From positions 15,006,980 to 15,070,979 of the forward strand of contig OZ020623.1 of assembly GCA_963971575.1 (NCBI GenBank): a stretch of 64,000 nt of DNA, in the 5' to 3' direction. The translations under genes were made by a program, and so were the position numbers. The DNA is from Liopterus haemorrhoidalis. Its lineage: Eukaryota; Arthropoda; Insecta; Coleoptera; Dytiscidae. The notes under the pieces were generated by a model. That model ran no database searches, had not been told where the DNA came from, and saw only the letters and a list, made by a program, of their open reading frames with translations. The stretch's first letter is position 1, and every line of letters begins with the position of its first letter. Below are positions 22,782 through 37,857 of the stretch, one piece after another.

Positions 22782-23753
22782 TCGGTAAAAATTGTAGCCA
22801 AACGGCTAAACCTAGAGAGTTGAAATTTGGCATGCTTATACAACTCTTTGACCCACACATAGGAAAAATACTAAAACATCTAAAAAACATATCCCCCTAA
22901 AAATATAAACAAAAATGTGCTCATCAAAAAAAAAAAAAAAATTTTTAAATTCTGAGTAGGGTATCAAATGAAAGCCTTTAGTACGTGGATTAACGATCAA
23001 AATTTTATTTTTGTAAAATAAATTATTTTGATTCGATTTTTGCCAAAATTGTGCAAAAAAATTTTTGTCCCACACCCTGTAGCCTAGATGGTTTAAACTA
23101 AAAATCTGAAAAAATTCTAAGTAATGTACATAGGTGTGAACCGGAATAGTACAACAGGAATTTTTGATCAGATTATGTTTTCGGAAAATAACGCATTTTT
23201 TGTGTTTTTAACTAAAATATGTTAAATATTTAATTCGCTACGTAACACTTCAGATAAGAAACTCTGGTGGCTCAGATGGTTTCCTAACGCACTTCGTAAA
23301 TTGCAGTGCGAACGTTGCAGAGTTCGAATCCTGTTAATTTAATTTTTTTCTGTTTTTTTTTTGCATTTCTATTTTGTTTAAATTATTTTGACAAAATTCT
23401 AGTTATATTTTGGTAAATGTTGCATTTATTTTTTAAAAGCGTAAATTTAATAACCAGTGGGAAGTGTTGAAATTATAATTTAATTCTGTTTGACGAAATC
23501 AGAGGGCGGGACTTATGATATAAGCAACCAATGGAAGCCATAGGCGCAATTTTAAAAATCTTACTGAACCTTGCTGTATAAATAAAATACTGTTCATATT
23601 TAGAAACTTAAATAATGGTATTAGGCATTCGAATTAAAATTCATAAAAAAATATTTTGACATAAAATTTGTTTTGGCATCCCAAATAATCATCATTCAGT
23701 TACTAAATACCTGCAAAACCCAGAAATGTGTGAAGATTCACACTTCACATAAA
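22677..23753 (+). mobile_element. HINE-T copy 1
   Basis: Begins AGGGTTTTGTAGGTATGACC, has (TCTG)n at 22725-22782, carries the inner inverted repeat near 23707-23722 and ends with a hairpin (GTGTGAAGATTCACAC) and CACATAAA before a T-run. It sits in the T-run of a minisatellite unit. A tRNA-like cassette lies at 23260-23335. No protein is encoded; the SVCL-rich frames are microsatellite translation. Confidence 0.75.
23260..23335 (+). other. tRNA-like cassette in HINE-T copy 1
   Basis: An A-box-like TGGCTCAGATGGTT and a B-box-like GAGTTCGAATCC are spaced as in a tRNA gene, with a possible stem CGCACT/AGTGCG between them. The T-arm does not pair cleanly. Immediate flanks match the other HINE-T copies; the cassette itself does not. 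Confidence 0.5.
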
Positions 23754-23889
23754 TTTTTTGCTCATCACTTGGATTTTAGGAGGTGATGACCTTTTTTCAC
23801 GACTGTTTACATATTTTACGTTTTTATGCGGTCTAAATAACATTTGAATTTATATTGCGCCCTTATTGACAAAATGGTTGCCGACCCCT

Positions 23890-24147
23890 GGTCTACTGAA
23901 TTATGCATATAATTTACTGCGCTTGAAAAGGACATTTTTGACCCTTTTGGGTGGGTACATAAAAATACCGCTTTAAAACGTTTTGCATAAATAGCACTCA
24001 TTATTAATTACATAACCGCACTACTGAAAAACAAAACACTAACTAAACAATTTTTATTATCAGGCGTATTAGGTCTTGATGTTCTTATCATGTTTGAACC
24101 TGTTTATTATTTGAGCTCATGCCTGATCCTGAGTTATAAACAAGTAT
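23890..24147. other. No gene seen
   Basis: Short AT-rich spacer. Confidence 0.4.
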
Positions 24148-24155
24148 ATCTTATT

Positions 24156-24373
24156 CAGAACCGGCCTTAGCAAGTCTGGCGCCCCGGGCGAGATTTTTTT
24201 GCCGCCCCCATAAAAGAAAAATTAATTACTCTATATAATACAAGTGATGTCCTAAAAAAAAGGTCCTCACTTCTAAAAAACAAGCGCTGACCTAAAAATG
24301 ACCGTCCGTCGCCCTTACTAGCCTGGCGCCCTAGACATTCGCCCGACCTCGCCCTCCCTTAAAGCCGCTACTG
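24156..24373. mobile_element. hAT MITE with 8-bp duplication
   Basis: 218 bp with ends CAGAACCGGCCTTAG and the inverse of CAGTAGCGGCTTTAAG, flanked by ATCTTATT on both sides (24148-24155 and 24374-24381). GGCGCCC-rich subterminal motifs and an AAGGTCCTCACTT trace link it to the 22.4-kb hAT family. Confidence 0.88.
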
Positions 24374-24437
24374 ATCTTATTATACAGTCTGTATATGTAA
24401 TTCCTTTTGTACCTGCTTGAAATATTACTTGTATTTT

Positions 24438-25084
24438 TACCGATCGCCAACATATATAAGGGAGGTATTGTGATCATACCTATTTTGACGTTTCAAGATT
24501 TCGATGGATCTCCACGAATTGAGGTCCCTACATAACGTTTTGACTATTTTTAGCATGATGTCTGTCGGTCTGTCTGTCCGTCCGTCTGTCTGTCCGTCTG
24601 TCTGTCCGTCTGTCTCTGTACACGTGCAGAGCAAATTCGGCTGAAAGGATTTTTATGAAACTTCATATTTAAGCTTCTGCTATCAATGGCATAAGTTGAT
24701 CAACTTTTGGTAAAAATCGGTTGACTAAAAATGGGAGTTTACTCGTGTCGATTTTAAGATTTTTGCGAATATTTCACAACAGAAAAATATCTAGAAAAAA
24801 TTTATTTAACAAAAGTTGCTATAAAAGCAATAACTAATAACTTTTATATGAGACGTTTTTTGATAAAACGAAAAATTTCGAATAATTTCCGTAAAATTTT
24901 TCGAAATTTTTTCCAAATCTCAATTTTTTCATATTTATATGTAACGTTTCCATGGTCATGATAAATAATATCTCTGTTAGAAAATATTAGGTCAAGTTAT
25001 TTCTACTCTGCTGCTAGAATGTAATTTATATAAGTACTTTATTATGGCGGTCGGTCCTGTGGTGGCCACAGCTGTTTTTTTTTT
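24438..25084 (+). mobile_element. HINE-P copy 2
   Basis: ACCGATCGCCAACATATATA start, GGGAGGTATTGTGATCATAC uninterrupted, (TCTG)n with TCCG variants at 24559-24613, inner repeat TGGCGGTCGGT, hairpin CTGTGGTGGCCACAG, then a T-run. It serves as the empty-site reference for the MITE at 10911. Confidence 0.7.
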
Positions 25085-25784
25085 TGTGTGACTTATTGTA
25101 AATGGTCATTTTACATTATATTGTGGTCAATAAATATATTATCATGTTATTATTCTTATTATTATTCTTTAATAATGAAGGGTGGATGTAATAATGTGGC
25201 TAGAGACTGTAGTTCACCACCTTTGGTTTAGGTTAACAGTATGTAACATTGTAAATTCTTGGATATATTCATGTCTCAATATCCCAATGCTCAGTCACAT
25301 CCAGCGCTAGAGATGTGAAGCACTCTCATGCACTCAGGAGACGTTCACTTCCTGTGTTCCCCACCCCCAGTGTCGCGACCCCAGTGCCAGGAGGCAGCTC
25401 TCAATGGTTGCACTCACACGCCATTGTTATTACGCTTTCAATGCATACAGCGCACCACTACTCCAGTGAAATGGAGAGTAAATGTGTAGGGAATTTTAAT
25501 GGTTAGAATCTATGAAGAGGTGTGAATAACTTTGATTTTGTTAGTTCTAAATTTTACTGTATAAAATACATTGTTTCAGAATTTTAAACTGACCTAGAAT
25601 TTTTAGATTAGATGCTGGGCATATCAGAGTATGCTTAATTATAATCATTTACAAATTCAAACTACAAAGGACACTTCGACCCTCGATGCGGCAGTTTACT
25701 GAAATAAAGCTCTCACGACTTTATCTGTAGAGGTTCGATATTGCGCGCTTCGTATGTACCAAACAAGTTGCGGGCAAAGCCTCT
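25085..25784. other. No gene seen
   Basis: Contains a moderately GC-rich stretch (25290-25450) with a 63-codon frame but no motif. Not called as a gene. Confidence 0.4.
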
Positions 25785-25818
25785 TTTTATGATTTTGTAG
25801 GTATAACCACAAAAAAAA

Positions 25819-27101
<1,283 letters not shown>

Positions 27102-27260
27102 AAAAAATCCTTATACGTCAATCATGTGTTTTTCTGTATGTCTTCCTGTAAACCAAGGGGGCTTACCGTGATTTTACGTGTTTTTGTAAAAATAGAAGTG
27201 AGGACTTTTTTTTGTCATCACTGGTATTTTAAAAGTGAAGACCTTTTTTTTGTCATTTTA

Positions 27261-28128
27261 CGAGGTGTGTAAATTAAGTAACCGGACTGATTTTTATTTT
27301 TATTTTTTTTTATTCGAACAGAATTAAAATTCAATATTGTCTCCCTCAAAATAACTTCCTTGGGAAGCCACACAGCGCTGGAGACGGTTCTTCCAATCCT
27401 CATAGCAGTGCTGGAACTCGGTGTCCCAAAATGACATCCCTTGAGGTGATTTTTCAATCTTGGGAAGAGGAAAAGGCAAAAAGACTTAAGTCAGGTGAAT
27501 AAAGAGGCTGAGGAGTCACACGAATGTTTTTACCGGCAAAAAAATCGTTTATTGAAATTGCTGTGTGACAAGGCGCATTGTCTCAGTTTTTTGTCATCCC
27601 CAATTCATTGGTCAAAATCTGATGAACGGTAGTGTGAGTCAAATTCAACTCTTCCCCGATCATTCTGACTGTCAACCGACGATCTAAACGCGCAAGATCC
27701 CGAATTCTGTCGACATTTTCATCGGTTCTTGAAGATGAAGGCCTTCTGCTGCGTGATTTATATTCAATCAACTCTCATCCTTCTGAAAATGCCTTAAACC
27801 ACTAAAAAACCTGGGTCCTTGATAAAACATTGTCTCCGTAGGCCTACTGAAGTTTTGCAAAAGTTTCCGTTGCACTGTGCCCAAGTCTGGAGCAAAATCT
27901 GATAGCACACCGTTGCTCGAAATGAATGTCACTCATTTATAGAACACACTAGAAAAAATTGTTTCATGAAAAAAAAAACGCTACGGACAACAAAATTACT
28001 CTAGCGAGTTCAAACTCGTACTGAAGGCGTAACACATGTTCACCTGCCACCCCTCAAAGTCCCGCGTCCTAAATGTTGCCTGATCAAACGCTAAGTTGCC
28101 AGTCTGGTTACTTAATTTACACACCTCG
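27261..28128 (-). mobile_element. mariner family M1, second deleted copy
   Basis: Ends CGAGGTGTGTAAATTAAGTA and its inverse are flanked by TA (27259-27260 and 28129-28130); 868 bp. The interior matches 12091-12997 but with a different deletion: the second catalytic Asp region (DNAPCHTA) is kept here and the first is lost. Confidence 0.88.
27435..27940 (-). pseudogene. mariner transposase relic (M1, second copy)
   Basis: The minus strand carries degraded N-terminal helices, then SRRPSSSRTDENVDRIRDLA and RLTVRMIGEELNLTHTTVHQ. At NELGMTKN it meets a stop and continues with DNAPCHTA and YSPDLS. The deletion begins at nearly the same codon as in the 12-kb copy but ends earlier. Non-functional. 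Confidence 0.8.
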
Positions 28129-28130
28129 TA

Positions 28131-29458
28131 GAAGACAGTGAATTTTGATCACCCGGTACTATTTCATTTTCATCCATTCTTTTTTCCGTGAAACTGTATT
28201 TAAAATATGTGCAAGACATGTAAGAAGCTGAGTGCATTGTGCAACATCTTTCAATACGCCTACGGGTTCCGGTGTAAATGCGGATGCATACGAATATCTC
28301 CAAGGCATGCACCCACATAAATCAGACTTGATATTAAAATAAGTTGCACAAGTTTGACATCTTGAATAGACAAATAGATCTTATTTCTGTGTGGGTGAAA
28401 TATTAAGTTTTATTACTGTTTATTTACATGGTTGTGGAGATGCATTGAACAACACTGCAGATGGAGATGCAGCGAACAATACTGCCAAGAAAAAGTATTA
28501 TTAATTGGTTAACCATTCAGTGCAGAGCTTTATCGAGAATGAAGCGAAAAATTTCTTGATTCAGATTAAAAACCAGAAGAGCTGCAAAAAAAAAACTTTT
28601 TCGAAATCTTATTTGGAACGATCTCATGATTGCTTCTGCCTATAACGCCAAAGACAAATTGTCCAAAGAATTGCATAGTCAGAATAAAGCAAGGTAAACC
28701 TCGGAACACATGGAGACGTAGAGCTCTAAAAGGAGCAAAAGAAAATGGAAAGTCATGGAATGGACTTAAAATATTTGGAATTTATCCATGGGCAGATAAA
28801 TGTAGCTGAGGAAGACCTCTCACTCACTAGACTGATGATCTAAAGCAGGAGTAGCAAACCTCATGTGCCAAATAATATAAATTTTACATATATAATAAAT
28901 GATGGTGTGCCATCTTCTTTTGCCTCATCCTTTATCGCATTCCGGAATAATTCTATAAATGTATTTTCAAACCACTTCCTTAGGTTACCGAGCCAAGTAA
29001 GCATCGTTCATCTTTCAGGATCTTTTCTTAGTTATTTAAAAATTTTGCCGTACAAAAACGAAGGCTATTTGCGCCTTCAGGACTTGAATTCAACCTTTGT
29101 CTATTTAATATTCTGTAAATATATGGTATTTATGTTGGTTTCTCGTTTCTTTGCTTTAAGGTTGGCAACATTAATCTGGATAATTTCAACGCTGGTGACT
29201 CGGATGATCCAGAAGTCCAATATGTCATATGATTGTTATTCTTATATTATATTTGTTATTATTTAAATTCATAATGAACAAATTTAGTGAACGCTATTAT
29301 TGAGTATGTTGTCTTAGAAATCACAGTATTTGGTTTGGTTTGGAAGTATTTCACTATCAGCGAACTGAAAAGAGTTAACTATAATCACAAAGTAAACAGA
29401 TGATAGTTACGTTCGCTAAACTCACCCAATATTCCGCAATATGCTTCTTTCTGATATA
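28131..29458. other. No clear gene; possible LINE scrap
   Basis: At 28690-28815 one forward frame reads GKPRNTWRRRALKGAKENGK followed by SWNGLKIFG and DKCS. This resembles the extreme C-terminus of RTE/BovB-type LINEs (RPKNTWRRTVE-like). The 133-codon frame at 28865-29266 has no recognisable motif. Low certainty throughout. Confidence 0.3.
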
Positions 29459-29656
29459 CAGGGTGTTTGTTTGAAACGCCGCACCTCGAATAGCTCCTTT
29501 ATTTTAAGATATACAAAAAATTCTTCAGAAAAAAATTAAACTAGATAAAAGGACCCACTTCAGAACTAAAATAAGAATTCTGCATCACTTCCGGTTTCAG
29601 CGGAAATTATTTCAACGTTTTATCTAGCTTAGGGAATCGGTACTTTAATTCTTTTT

Positions 29657-30932
<1,276 letters not shown>

Positions 30933-31139
30933 TTTTTTTCTTTATAGTACATTAAATCAGCTTTACAATGTAATCAAAATATCATACTTTAATTTTAACC
31001 ATTTCAAAATGGCGACCATTTATTTACAAAGTAATAAATACCATAAAAATCGTAGAATCTAAATTATAAAAAGATATAACATTATGTAACTAGAAAAAAC
31101 AATAAAAAAAAAATGACTAAAGTTAGTAATAAACTAAGG

Positions 31140-31400
31140 AAAATTTACAAATGTTCAATATGACCGCCGTTGTTATCCACACATTTTCTCATTCGTAAAA
31201 AAAATCTTCCATTACATTTAGAACGATATACTCTTGAATTTCCCTGATGTCTGTTCTTACTCCATGTTCTAAGTCTTCTAACTCTTTACTTTCAGGATAC
31301 CGTCGAGTTGTTGGGCTCTAACAAAATTTATTTGACATTTCCCGAATGTCAGAACCATATCTGTCATTTCTTCATTAGAATAACGTACGTAAGCCATAAT
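31140..31400 (-). pseudogene. DUF4817-type transposase, ends only
   Basis: On the minus strand: MAYVRYSNEEMTDMVLTFGK at about 31398, the N-terminal helix region of a transposase family common in insects. After a deletion near 31290 it runs to the C-terminal end RMRKCVDNNGGHIEHL near 31150. The whole DDE domain is missing. Confidence 0.65.
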
Positions 31401-31840
31401 TACAAATGATTTGATGTTATCACCTTTACTATCAAACTCGTACTAACAGGCAAGATAATTTGCAGGTTTCATTTGGTTTTTTTTATGTAACAAAATCATT
31501 TTCAAACCTTTCTATGCTTAACTTTGTACGATTTATGTTATTTATTATTTTGTAAATAAATGGTCGCCATTTTGAAATGGTTAAAATTAAAGTATGATAT
31601 TTTGATATCCTTGTCAAGCTGATTTAATGTACTTTCAAGAAAAATAAATAAAGTATAGATTCTTTATGCTAGATAAAAAGTTGAAACGATTTCCGCTGAA
31701 ACCGGAAGTGATGCAGAATTCTTATTATAGTTCTTAAGTGGGCCCTTTTGTCTAGTTTAACTTTTTTTCTGAAGTATTTTTTGTATCTCTTAAAATAAAG
31801 GAGTTATTCAAGGTGCGGCGTTTCGAACAAACACTCTGTA

Positions 31841-32498
31841 TTACGATAAAAATCATTTCGTTCTCAAATGGTTTGCGTGCCAAAAAAATTTTTCATTTGC
31901 TAGTTCTAGCACTTGTGTCATAGGGTAGCCACTTCTGACCTAAAGCATATATTTACGAACTGCTTACAAGAAACTAAAGACAGAAACCTGGACATTTTTA
32001 AGGAAGGCCTCAAAGATGATGAAATGTAAGAATAATTTGTTCACCAGAGCTTTTTCGATCGTCGATCTTAACACTAATATCTTTGACATTCTTTTTCCTT
32101 TTCTTTGATCTATATTCTAAATTACTTATTGCCTTTTCCTTTTACACCAATATCGTGGAGAGAAGCATATTGTTAGAAAATATAACTAGCATATACATGG
32201 ATAAATGTCATATTTAATAAATATGCTGGAAACGAAAATGAGCAGTGCATTTAATTTGCATATTACAACATTTTGCATACATAAAATGTGGCAAGCAGAT
32301 GAAGCGAGTTAAATTTCATCAGCTCCAGTTAATTAGACATCATATATATTTTTATTTTTCACTTCGCTGTTATTCGGTCGTGACGCCTAGAATACGAGAT
32401 ATTTAAACATATACATAACAACCGCAGCATTATGAATCCATAACGCCCTCTCATTACACTTTAAACAAATATTAGTCTCATTTACGGCAGGTACCTTA
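31841..32498. other. No gene seen
   Basis: AT-rich, no supported feature. Confidence 0.45.
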
Positions 32499-32499
32499 T

Positions 32500-33056
32500 T
32501 ACCGACTGCCAACATATATAAGGGAGGTATTGTGATCATACCGATTTTGATATTTCTAGATTTCGATGGATCTCCACGAATTGAGGTCCCTACATAACGT
32601 TTTGACTATTTTTAGCATAATGTCTGTCGGTGTGTCTGTTTGTCTGCCTGTCTGCCTGTCTGTCTGTCTGCCTGTCTGTCTGTCTGCCTGTCTGTCTGTC
32701 AGACTGTCTGTCTGTCTGTCTGTCTGTCGGTCCGTGTTCACAAGCAGAGCAAATTCGGCTAAAAGGATTTTTATGAAACTTCCTATTTAAGCTTTTGACA
32801 CCAATGGCACGAGTTGATCAACTTTTGGTAAAAATCGGTTAACTAGAAATGGGTGTTTAGTTGTGTCGGTTTTAAGATATTTGCGAATATTTCCCAACAG
32901 AGAAATATTTCGAAAAAAATTATTTAACAAAAGTTGCTATAAAAGCAATAATTAACAACTTTTAAATGCGACATTTTTTGATAAAGCAGCATAAATTAAA
33001 CAAGTACTTTGTGATGGCGGCCGGTCCTGTGGTGGCCACAGCTGATTTTTTTTTTT
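32500..33056 (+). mobile_element. HINE-P copy 3
   Basis: ACCGACTGCCAACATATATA start, TCTG/CCTG tract 32621-32728, inner repeat TGGCGGCCGGT, hairpin CTGTGGTGGCCACAG and a T-run at the end. Some internal sequence before the end is deleted compared with copies 1 and 2. Confidence 0.7.
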
Positions 33057-34480
33057 ATTGCCGTAGTCTTAAGGTTTAGTAATCTTTTTCATATTTATGT
33101 TTAGATTTAAGTAGCAACAAACTCTCTGTTGCTTTTTGAGCACTTTTCTTGATATATTCGGGTAACTCTTGCATATTCATTGTGAACGTAAAATTAATTC
33201 TGATAGTTAAATAATTAAAATTAACTTCGTTTTTTGTCTATAAACTATTTATTGTCATAGGCTACCAGATAGGTATAAATATCTGTTAATGTTTACTTTT
33301 TATTTTATGTGAAGTGAAAAATGAGTTATTGTATGCACCATTGGCGTTACTGGATGATTACTCCCATCGAGCGACATCCATCACTCGGGCCAGAGGCCCT
33401 CGGGCTGTATTACTTTTTATACGCTTTAAATAGGAAGGCTTAACATTAACTTTAAGATTTATTTTATAATATTATAATATTTACAAGAATAAGTTAAAAT
33501 ATTTAATAATTAAGATAAAAACAGGATCAATTAGACCACCAGATAATTGATTCAGAACCTCTTATAATTAAACAGTTTTAGTTATACTTGCATACCGAAC
33601 CAAAAACTCCTGACCTCCGTCTTCAGAGAGACGGGTGTATATATAAGGATTCTGATAACATTTTTAGGAGTGAAAGACTAAAATTGTTCAAGGATATTGT
33701 CACGTGGCTGGTTTGATTGAGAGACAACTCCTGGATTATATATCCAGTTTACAATGTAATAGTATGAATTTGCCCATAAAGTTGAGGAAGTCTTCTGTCC
33801 ACCCTGTGTTGTCCAGGATCGACTTGGACCTATCTCCGAGGTGGGGGCTACCCATCAGGGAGTGGAGGAACCTGGAGTAGCTTTTTCTTACTCGCATGGT
33901 ACTGCTTGCCTGGCTCACCAAGTATACGGGTATCTGGCGTCGGTTTCTCGATCGTCACTGTGTGAACTGGTACTTGTAGAAGAGTTGGCTAGGTTCTTCT
34001 GCTCCGATACCGTGCGACGTCTATGCATTTATACCACTGGTTGACCTAGTTCCAATATTTATTCGTCATGACAAATATTTCCTTATTACGAAAATGCGGC
34101 GGGTGAATTTCGTAATCAGGTAACATATGCTAGACGCTAACAAATAGTTTTTTAATCAAATAGCTGAGCATCACAATGTCTAGATGTCGCAATCCTGACC
34201 TATGATTACCTTTGTGACAATAATACAAATTTTAAAGTTATTAGGTAATAACTTTGAACAATAAAATGTATAAAATAATGTTGAATTTACGTTTTGTAAT
34301 TAATGGCTTTCATATTATCTGAATTATAAAATCTTTTAATTGTAATGAACCCATTAAAATTTCTAAAAGAGCAAACAGTTCCCGGAATGTGATTCAACGC
34401 AACAGGATATTTTCTAAGTCTTTATAAATCTTAGAGGCGATTTTTTGTGGTTTTAGTTATTCGTTACAATTTTAATGTTT
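33057..34480. other. No gene recognised
   Basis: Mostly AT-rich. The stretch 33600-34040 has higher GC and short frames on both strands (for example minus-strand RKSYSRFLHSLMGSPHLGD), possibly an old retroelement scrap, but no motif supports a call. Confidence 0.35.
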
Positions 34481-34483
34481 CAG

Positions 34484-34688
34484 GTTTCTTCCGTCCTCAA
34501 TCGATGCTGAAACCTCAACTAATACATATGATCGTCCACCAGCATCAACGATATTTCGACGAACAGTCCAAACCAGTTCAATATCATTACCACCAAAGTC
34601 CAATATAGCCTATTTGCTAAGTCCACGTATTGTCTCAAGTTGCATAATCATCTTTTTAATAAAATGTCTGTACTATAAGTTAAAATAG
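34484..34688 (+). CDS. Possible host exon (terminal), unidentified
   Basis: A pyrimidine-rich stretch ending TTTTAATGTTTCAG at 34483 looks like a 3' splice site. It is followed by 67 open codons (frame from 34485, FLPSSIDAETSTNTYDRPPA... to LSPRIVSS...), ending TAG 34686-34688. The first 50 residues are rich in Ser, Thr, Pro and Arg and look more protein-like than the AT-driven frames nearby. The last 15 are hydrophobic and may be read-through. No family was recognised and no other exon was found. An open frame of this length could arise by chance. Confidence 0.25.
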
Positions 34689-35209
34689 CTTTCAGCAATC
34701 CATTTTAATAAACAAAACCAGTTGAGAGAATAAAAACAATAGAATAACTGAAACAATTGAATATAGTAAAGTGCAAATTCCTTTCAGCTATGTACATTAC
34801 TAACAATTACTTGAGTAAAGACAAATAGTCGAGCATGTCCGCATTTCGCACGAGATATGCGACAAGGAATCGGCGACTAACTGGACTAGTCTAGGCAATT
34901 AAAACTTTTAAACAATACTAATTTAGAACGTGAAATCTCTTGCTGCGGTAGCTCAATGCGGTAACAGCATCGACCCATGGATACCAACTTTGTCAACGTC
35001 CTGAAAGCTGTGAATTTCACACCACTACGAGATATTTTAATGAAACTTCAGTTTTAACCATTCATGTTACTCAACATTTAGCAAGTGAAGAATTTGTGGT
35101 TTATATACGAGATATTGATTCGTAATCATTGTTACGAGTAATTTTAATATTACAATAAACTCCATGAATAGTATTTGACTGTGGTGCAATCTGACGCTAA
35201 TGTTTTATA
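34689..35209. other. No gene seen
   Basis: AT-rich spacer. Confidence 0.4.
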
Positions 35210-35281
35210 CGAGGGTAGGTCAATAAGTCGTTACAAAACAATAGAAAAACAAATTATTTTTTGTTGATTCATTTTTATTTC

Positions 35282-36552
35282 TCAATATAGTCTCATTTTA
35301 GCTCGATACACTTCGCCCAGCGCTTCTCCAACTTTTTTAAGCCATTTAAAAAGTAAGATTTCGGAAGGCCCTAAAAATAGACATCTCTTTCGGCGATGAC
35401 CTCCTCGTTCGACGTGAATCTTTTCCCGGCGATCCATTTCTTCATGTTTGGGAACATGAAAAGGTTGCTGGGGGCAAATCTGGTTTATACGGTGGATGCG
35501 GCAACAATTTGATGCGTATTTCATGCATTTTAGCCATCGAAACTGCAAAAGTGTCTCCCCGTGCATTGTCTTGATGGGTGAACACTTTCTTCTTGGCCGA
35601 ATATGGGCATTTTTTCTTGATTTCGTCACTCAACTGGTCCAATGACAACGTTTAATACTTTCCATTTATCGTTCATCCTTTTTTTAAGTAGTCAATGCTG
35701 ATTTTGCGTGCATCCCAAAAAACCGTGCTCATCGCCTTCTCAGCCGATTTCATCGTCTTCGCCTTCTTTGGATAATCGCCTTCAGAAACCCAAGTTTCGA
35801 CTGTTTTGTCTCTTGAGTGTGGTAATAGATCCATGTTTAATCAATGGTATCGACGACAATGGTAAATTTTTGTTTTGTATCAATATGTATGAACATAGTG
35901 ACCAAGTGGCAATACTCTTAAGATCTTCCTGCAGACTGTTACCGTTTGTTATAGGGGAGTTAAAAAGTTTTAAGTCGTCAACAAAAAAGAACGTGTCGAT
36001 TTTATAATATCATCAAGATCAGCCATATAAACTAGGAATAGTAGGGGCCCCAATACTGATCCTTGGGAACTGCCACTTTGTGCAGCATGAGGGGTAGATA
36101 GACATTTATCAATGTTGACTCTGAATGTGAGATTGGACAAAAAACATTTAATCCATGCAAGTTTGTCACGAATGCCATAGTGTTAAAGTTTGTTCAAGTG
36201 TTAGTATTATTGCGTTTATTCTCCACTGTGATTAAACGCGGCATCCATCTTTTTCATACACAATTTTTTGTGCAAAATTGAAACCCTGAGCCATGTGAAA
36301 TGCCTAGGCCTCAACAAGTTCGCCCACTTTGACTCAATCACTCAAAACCATATCGTGGATTTTGTCAATCATTTCTGGCACAGGTTCCTCAAGTGGAAGT
36401 TCTGAATGATGTTCATCACTTGTGGATGTACGACCACGTTTAAACTCATTCACCCCATTGTAAACAGTTTTAAACGCTGGTGCAGATGTGCCATTCAACT
36501 CGGGTTTGTTTTCTTTCGGTGTATTACCTTTGAAATGAAAGTGTTTAATCAC
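35282..36552 (-). pseudogene. mariner transposase relic (M2, second copy)
   Basis: N-terminus 36552-36334 (MIKHFHFKGNTPKENK, with helix-turn-helix). The catalytic mid-part resumes near 35830 (ETWVSEG...KKAKTMKSAEKAMS) and runs to FTHQDNARGDTFAV (second Asp), HPPYKPDLPPATF and the C-terminus at 35282. The first-Asp block is destroyed where the LINE fragment lies, and the third-Asp block reads PPATF instead of a D-containing form. Several frameshifts are present. Confidence 0.82.
35830..36185 (-). pseudogene. LINE reverse-transcriptase fragment
   Basis: The minus strand reads HYGIRDKLAWIKCFLSN, then SGSSQGSVLGPLLFLVY and, after a frame break, FLVDDLKLF. These are the palm motifs (usual forms G.PQGSVLGPLLF and YADD) of a CR1/Jockey-type reverse transcriptase. 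Both Asp of the DD pair remain. The fragment lies inside mariner M2 with no tail or duplication, so how it arrived is unclear. Confidence 0.82.
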
Positions 36553-36848
36553 TGCACGTAACTGATATTTTCCATTGTTCTAAATTAAACAAAGTTGTTT
36601 GCGTGAATCGATTGCAAAAATGAAACCACGCGATGGATATTGCTGAAAATTTGGCAGCAGTCTATTGACAGATGGAACTGTTCGGAAACAAACTTGTTTC
36701 GATACTACTAGCGCGTTCTCTTAAATTTTGTAAGGACTTATTGATGTACCCTCGCATGATTAATGAATAATTCCTTCCAATAGTTTGTCATCTTTACGCC
36801 TTAGTGACGAACTAGACCTTATTGATCTGAGATCCGGTCTGAAAACAC

Positions 36849-36851
<3 letters not shown>

Positions 36852-36934
<83 letters not shown>
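36852..36934. repeat. (AT)n microsatellite
   Basis: Perfect alternating T/A tract directly abutting the repeat that begins CTAGCTG at 36935. Confidence 0.97.
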
Positions 36935-37856
<922 letters not shown>

Positions 37857-37857
37857 A

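Larger units (their letters stand above)
22389..23888. mobile_element. Non-coding hAT element carrying a minisatellite and HINE-T copy 1
   Basis: The left end CAGGGGTCGGCAACAGGG is the near-inverse of the right end GGTTGCCGACCCCTG, a hAT-type terminus, followed by GGGCGC motifs on both sides. No 8-bp duplication is evident. The interior holds a minisatellite (22465-22674, resuming at 23754) and a HINE-T inserted in one minisatellite unit. Confidence 0.75.
35210..36754 (-). mobile_element. mariner family M2, second copy, with a LINE fragment inside
   Basis: Ends CGAGGGTAGGTCAATAAGTC and the inverse of CGAGGGTACATCAATAAGTC. TA is next to the left end; CA lies at the right. Transposase relics lie on the minus strand on both sides of a reverse-transcriptase fragment at 35830-36185. 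Confidence 0.82.

Noticed and set aside
28865..29266. 133-codon host gene
   Set aside because: No motif, AT-driven composition and no splice or promoter context; left as unassigned.
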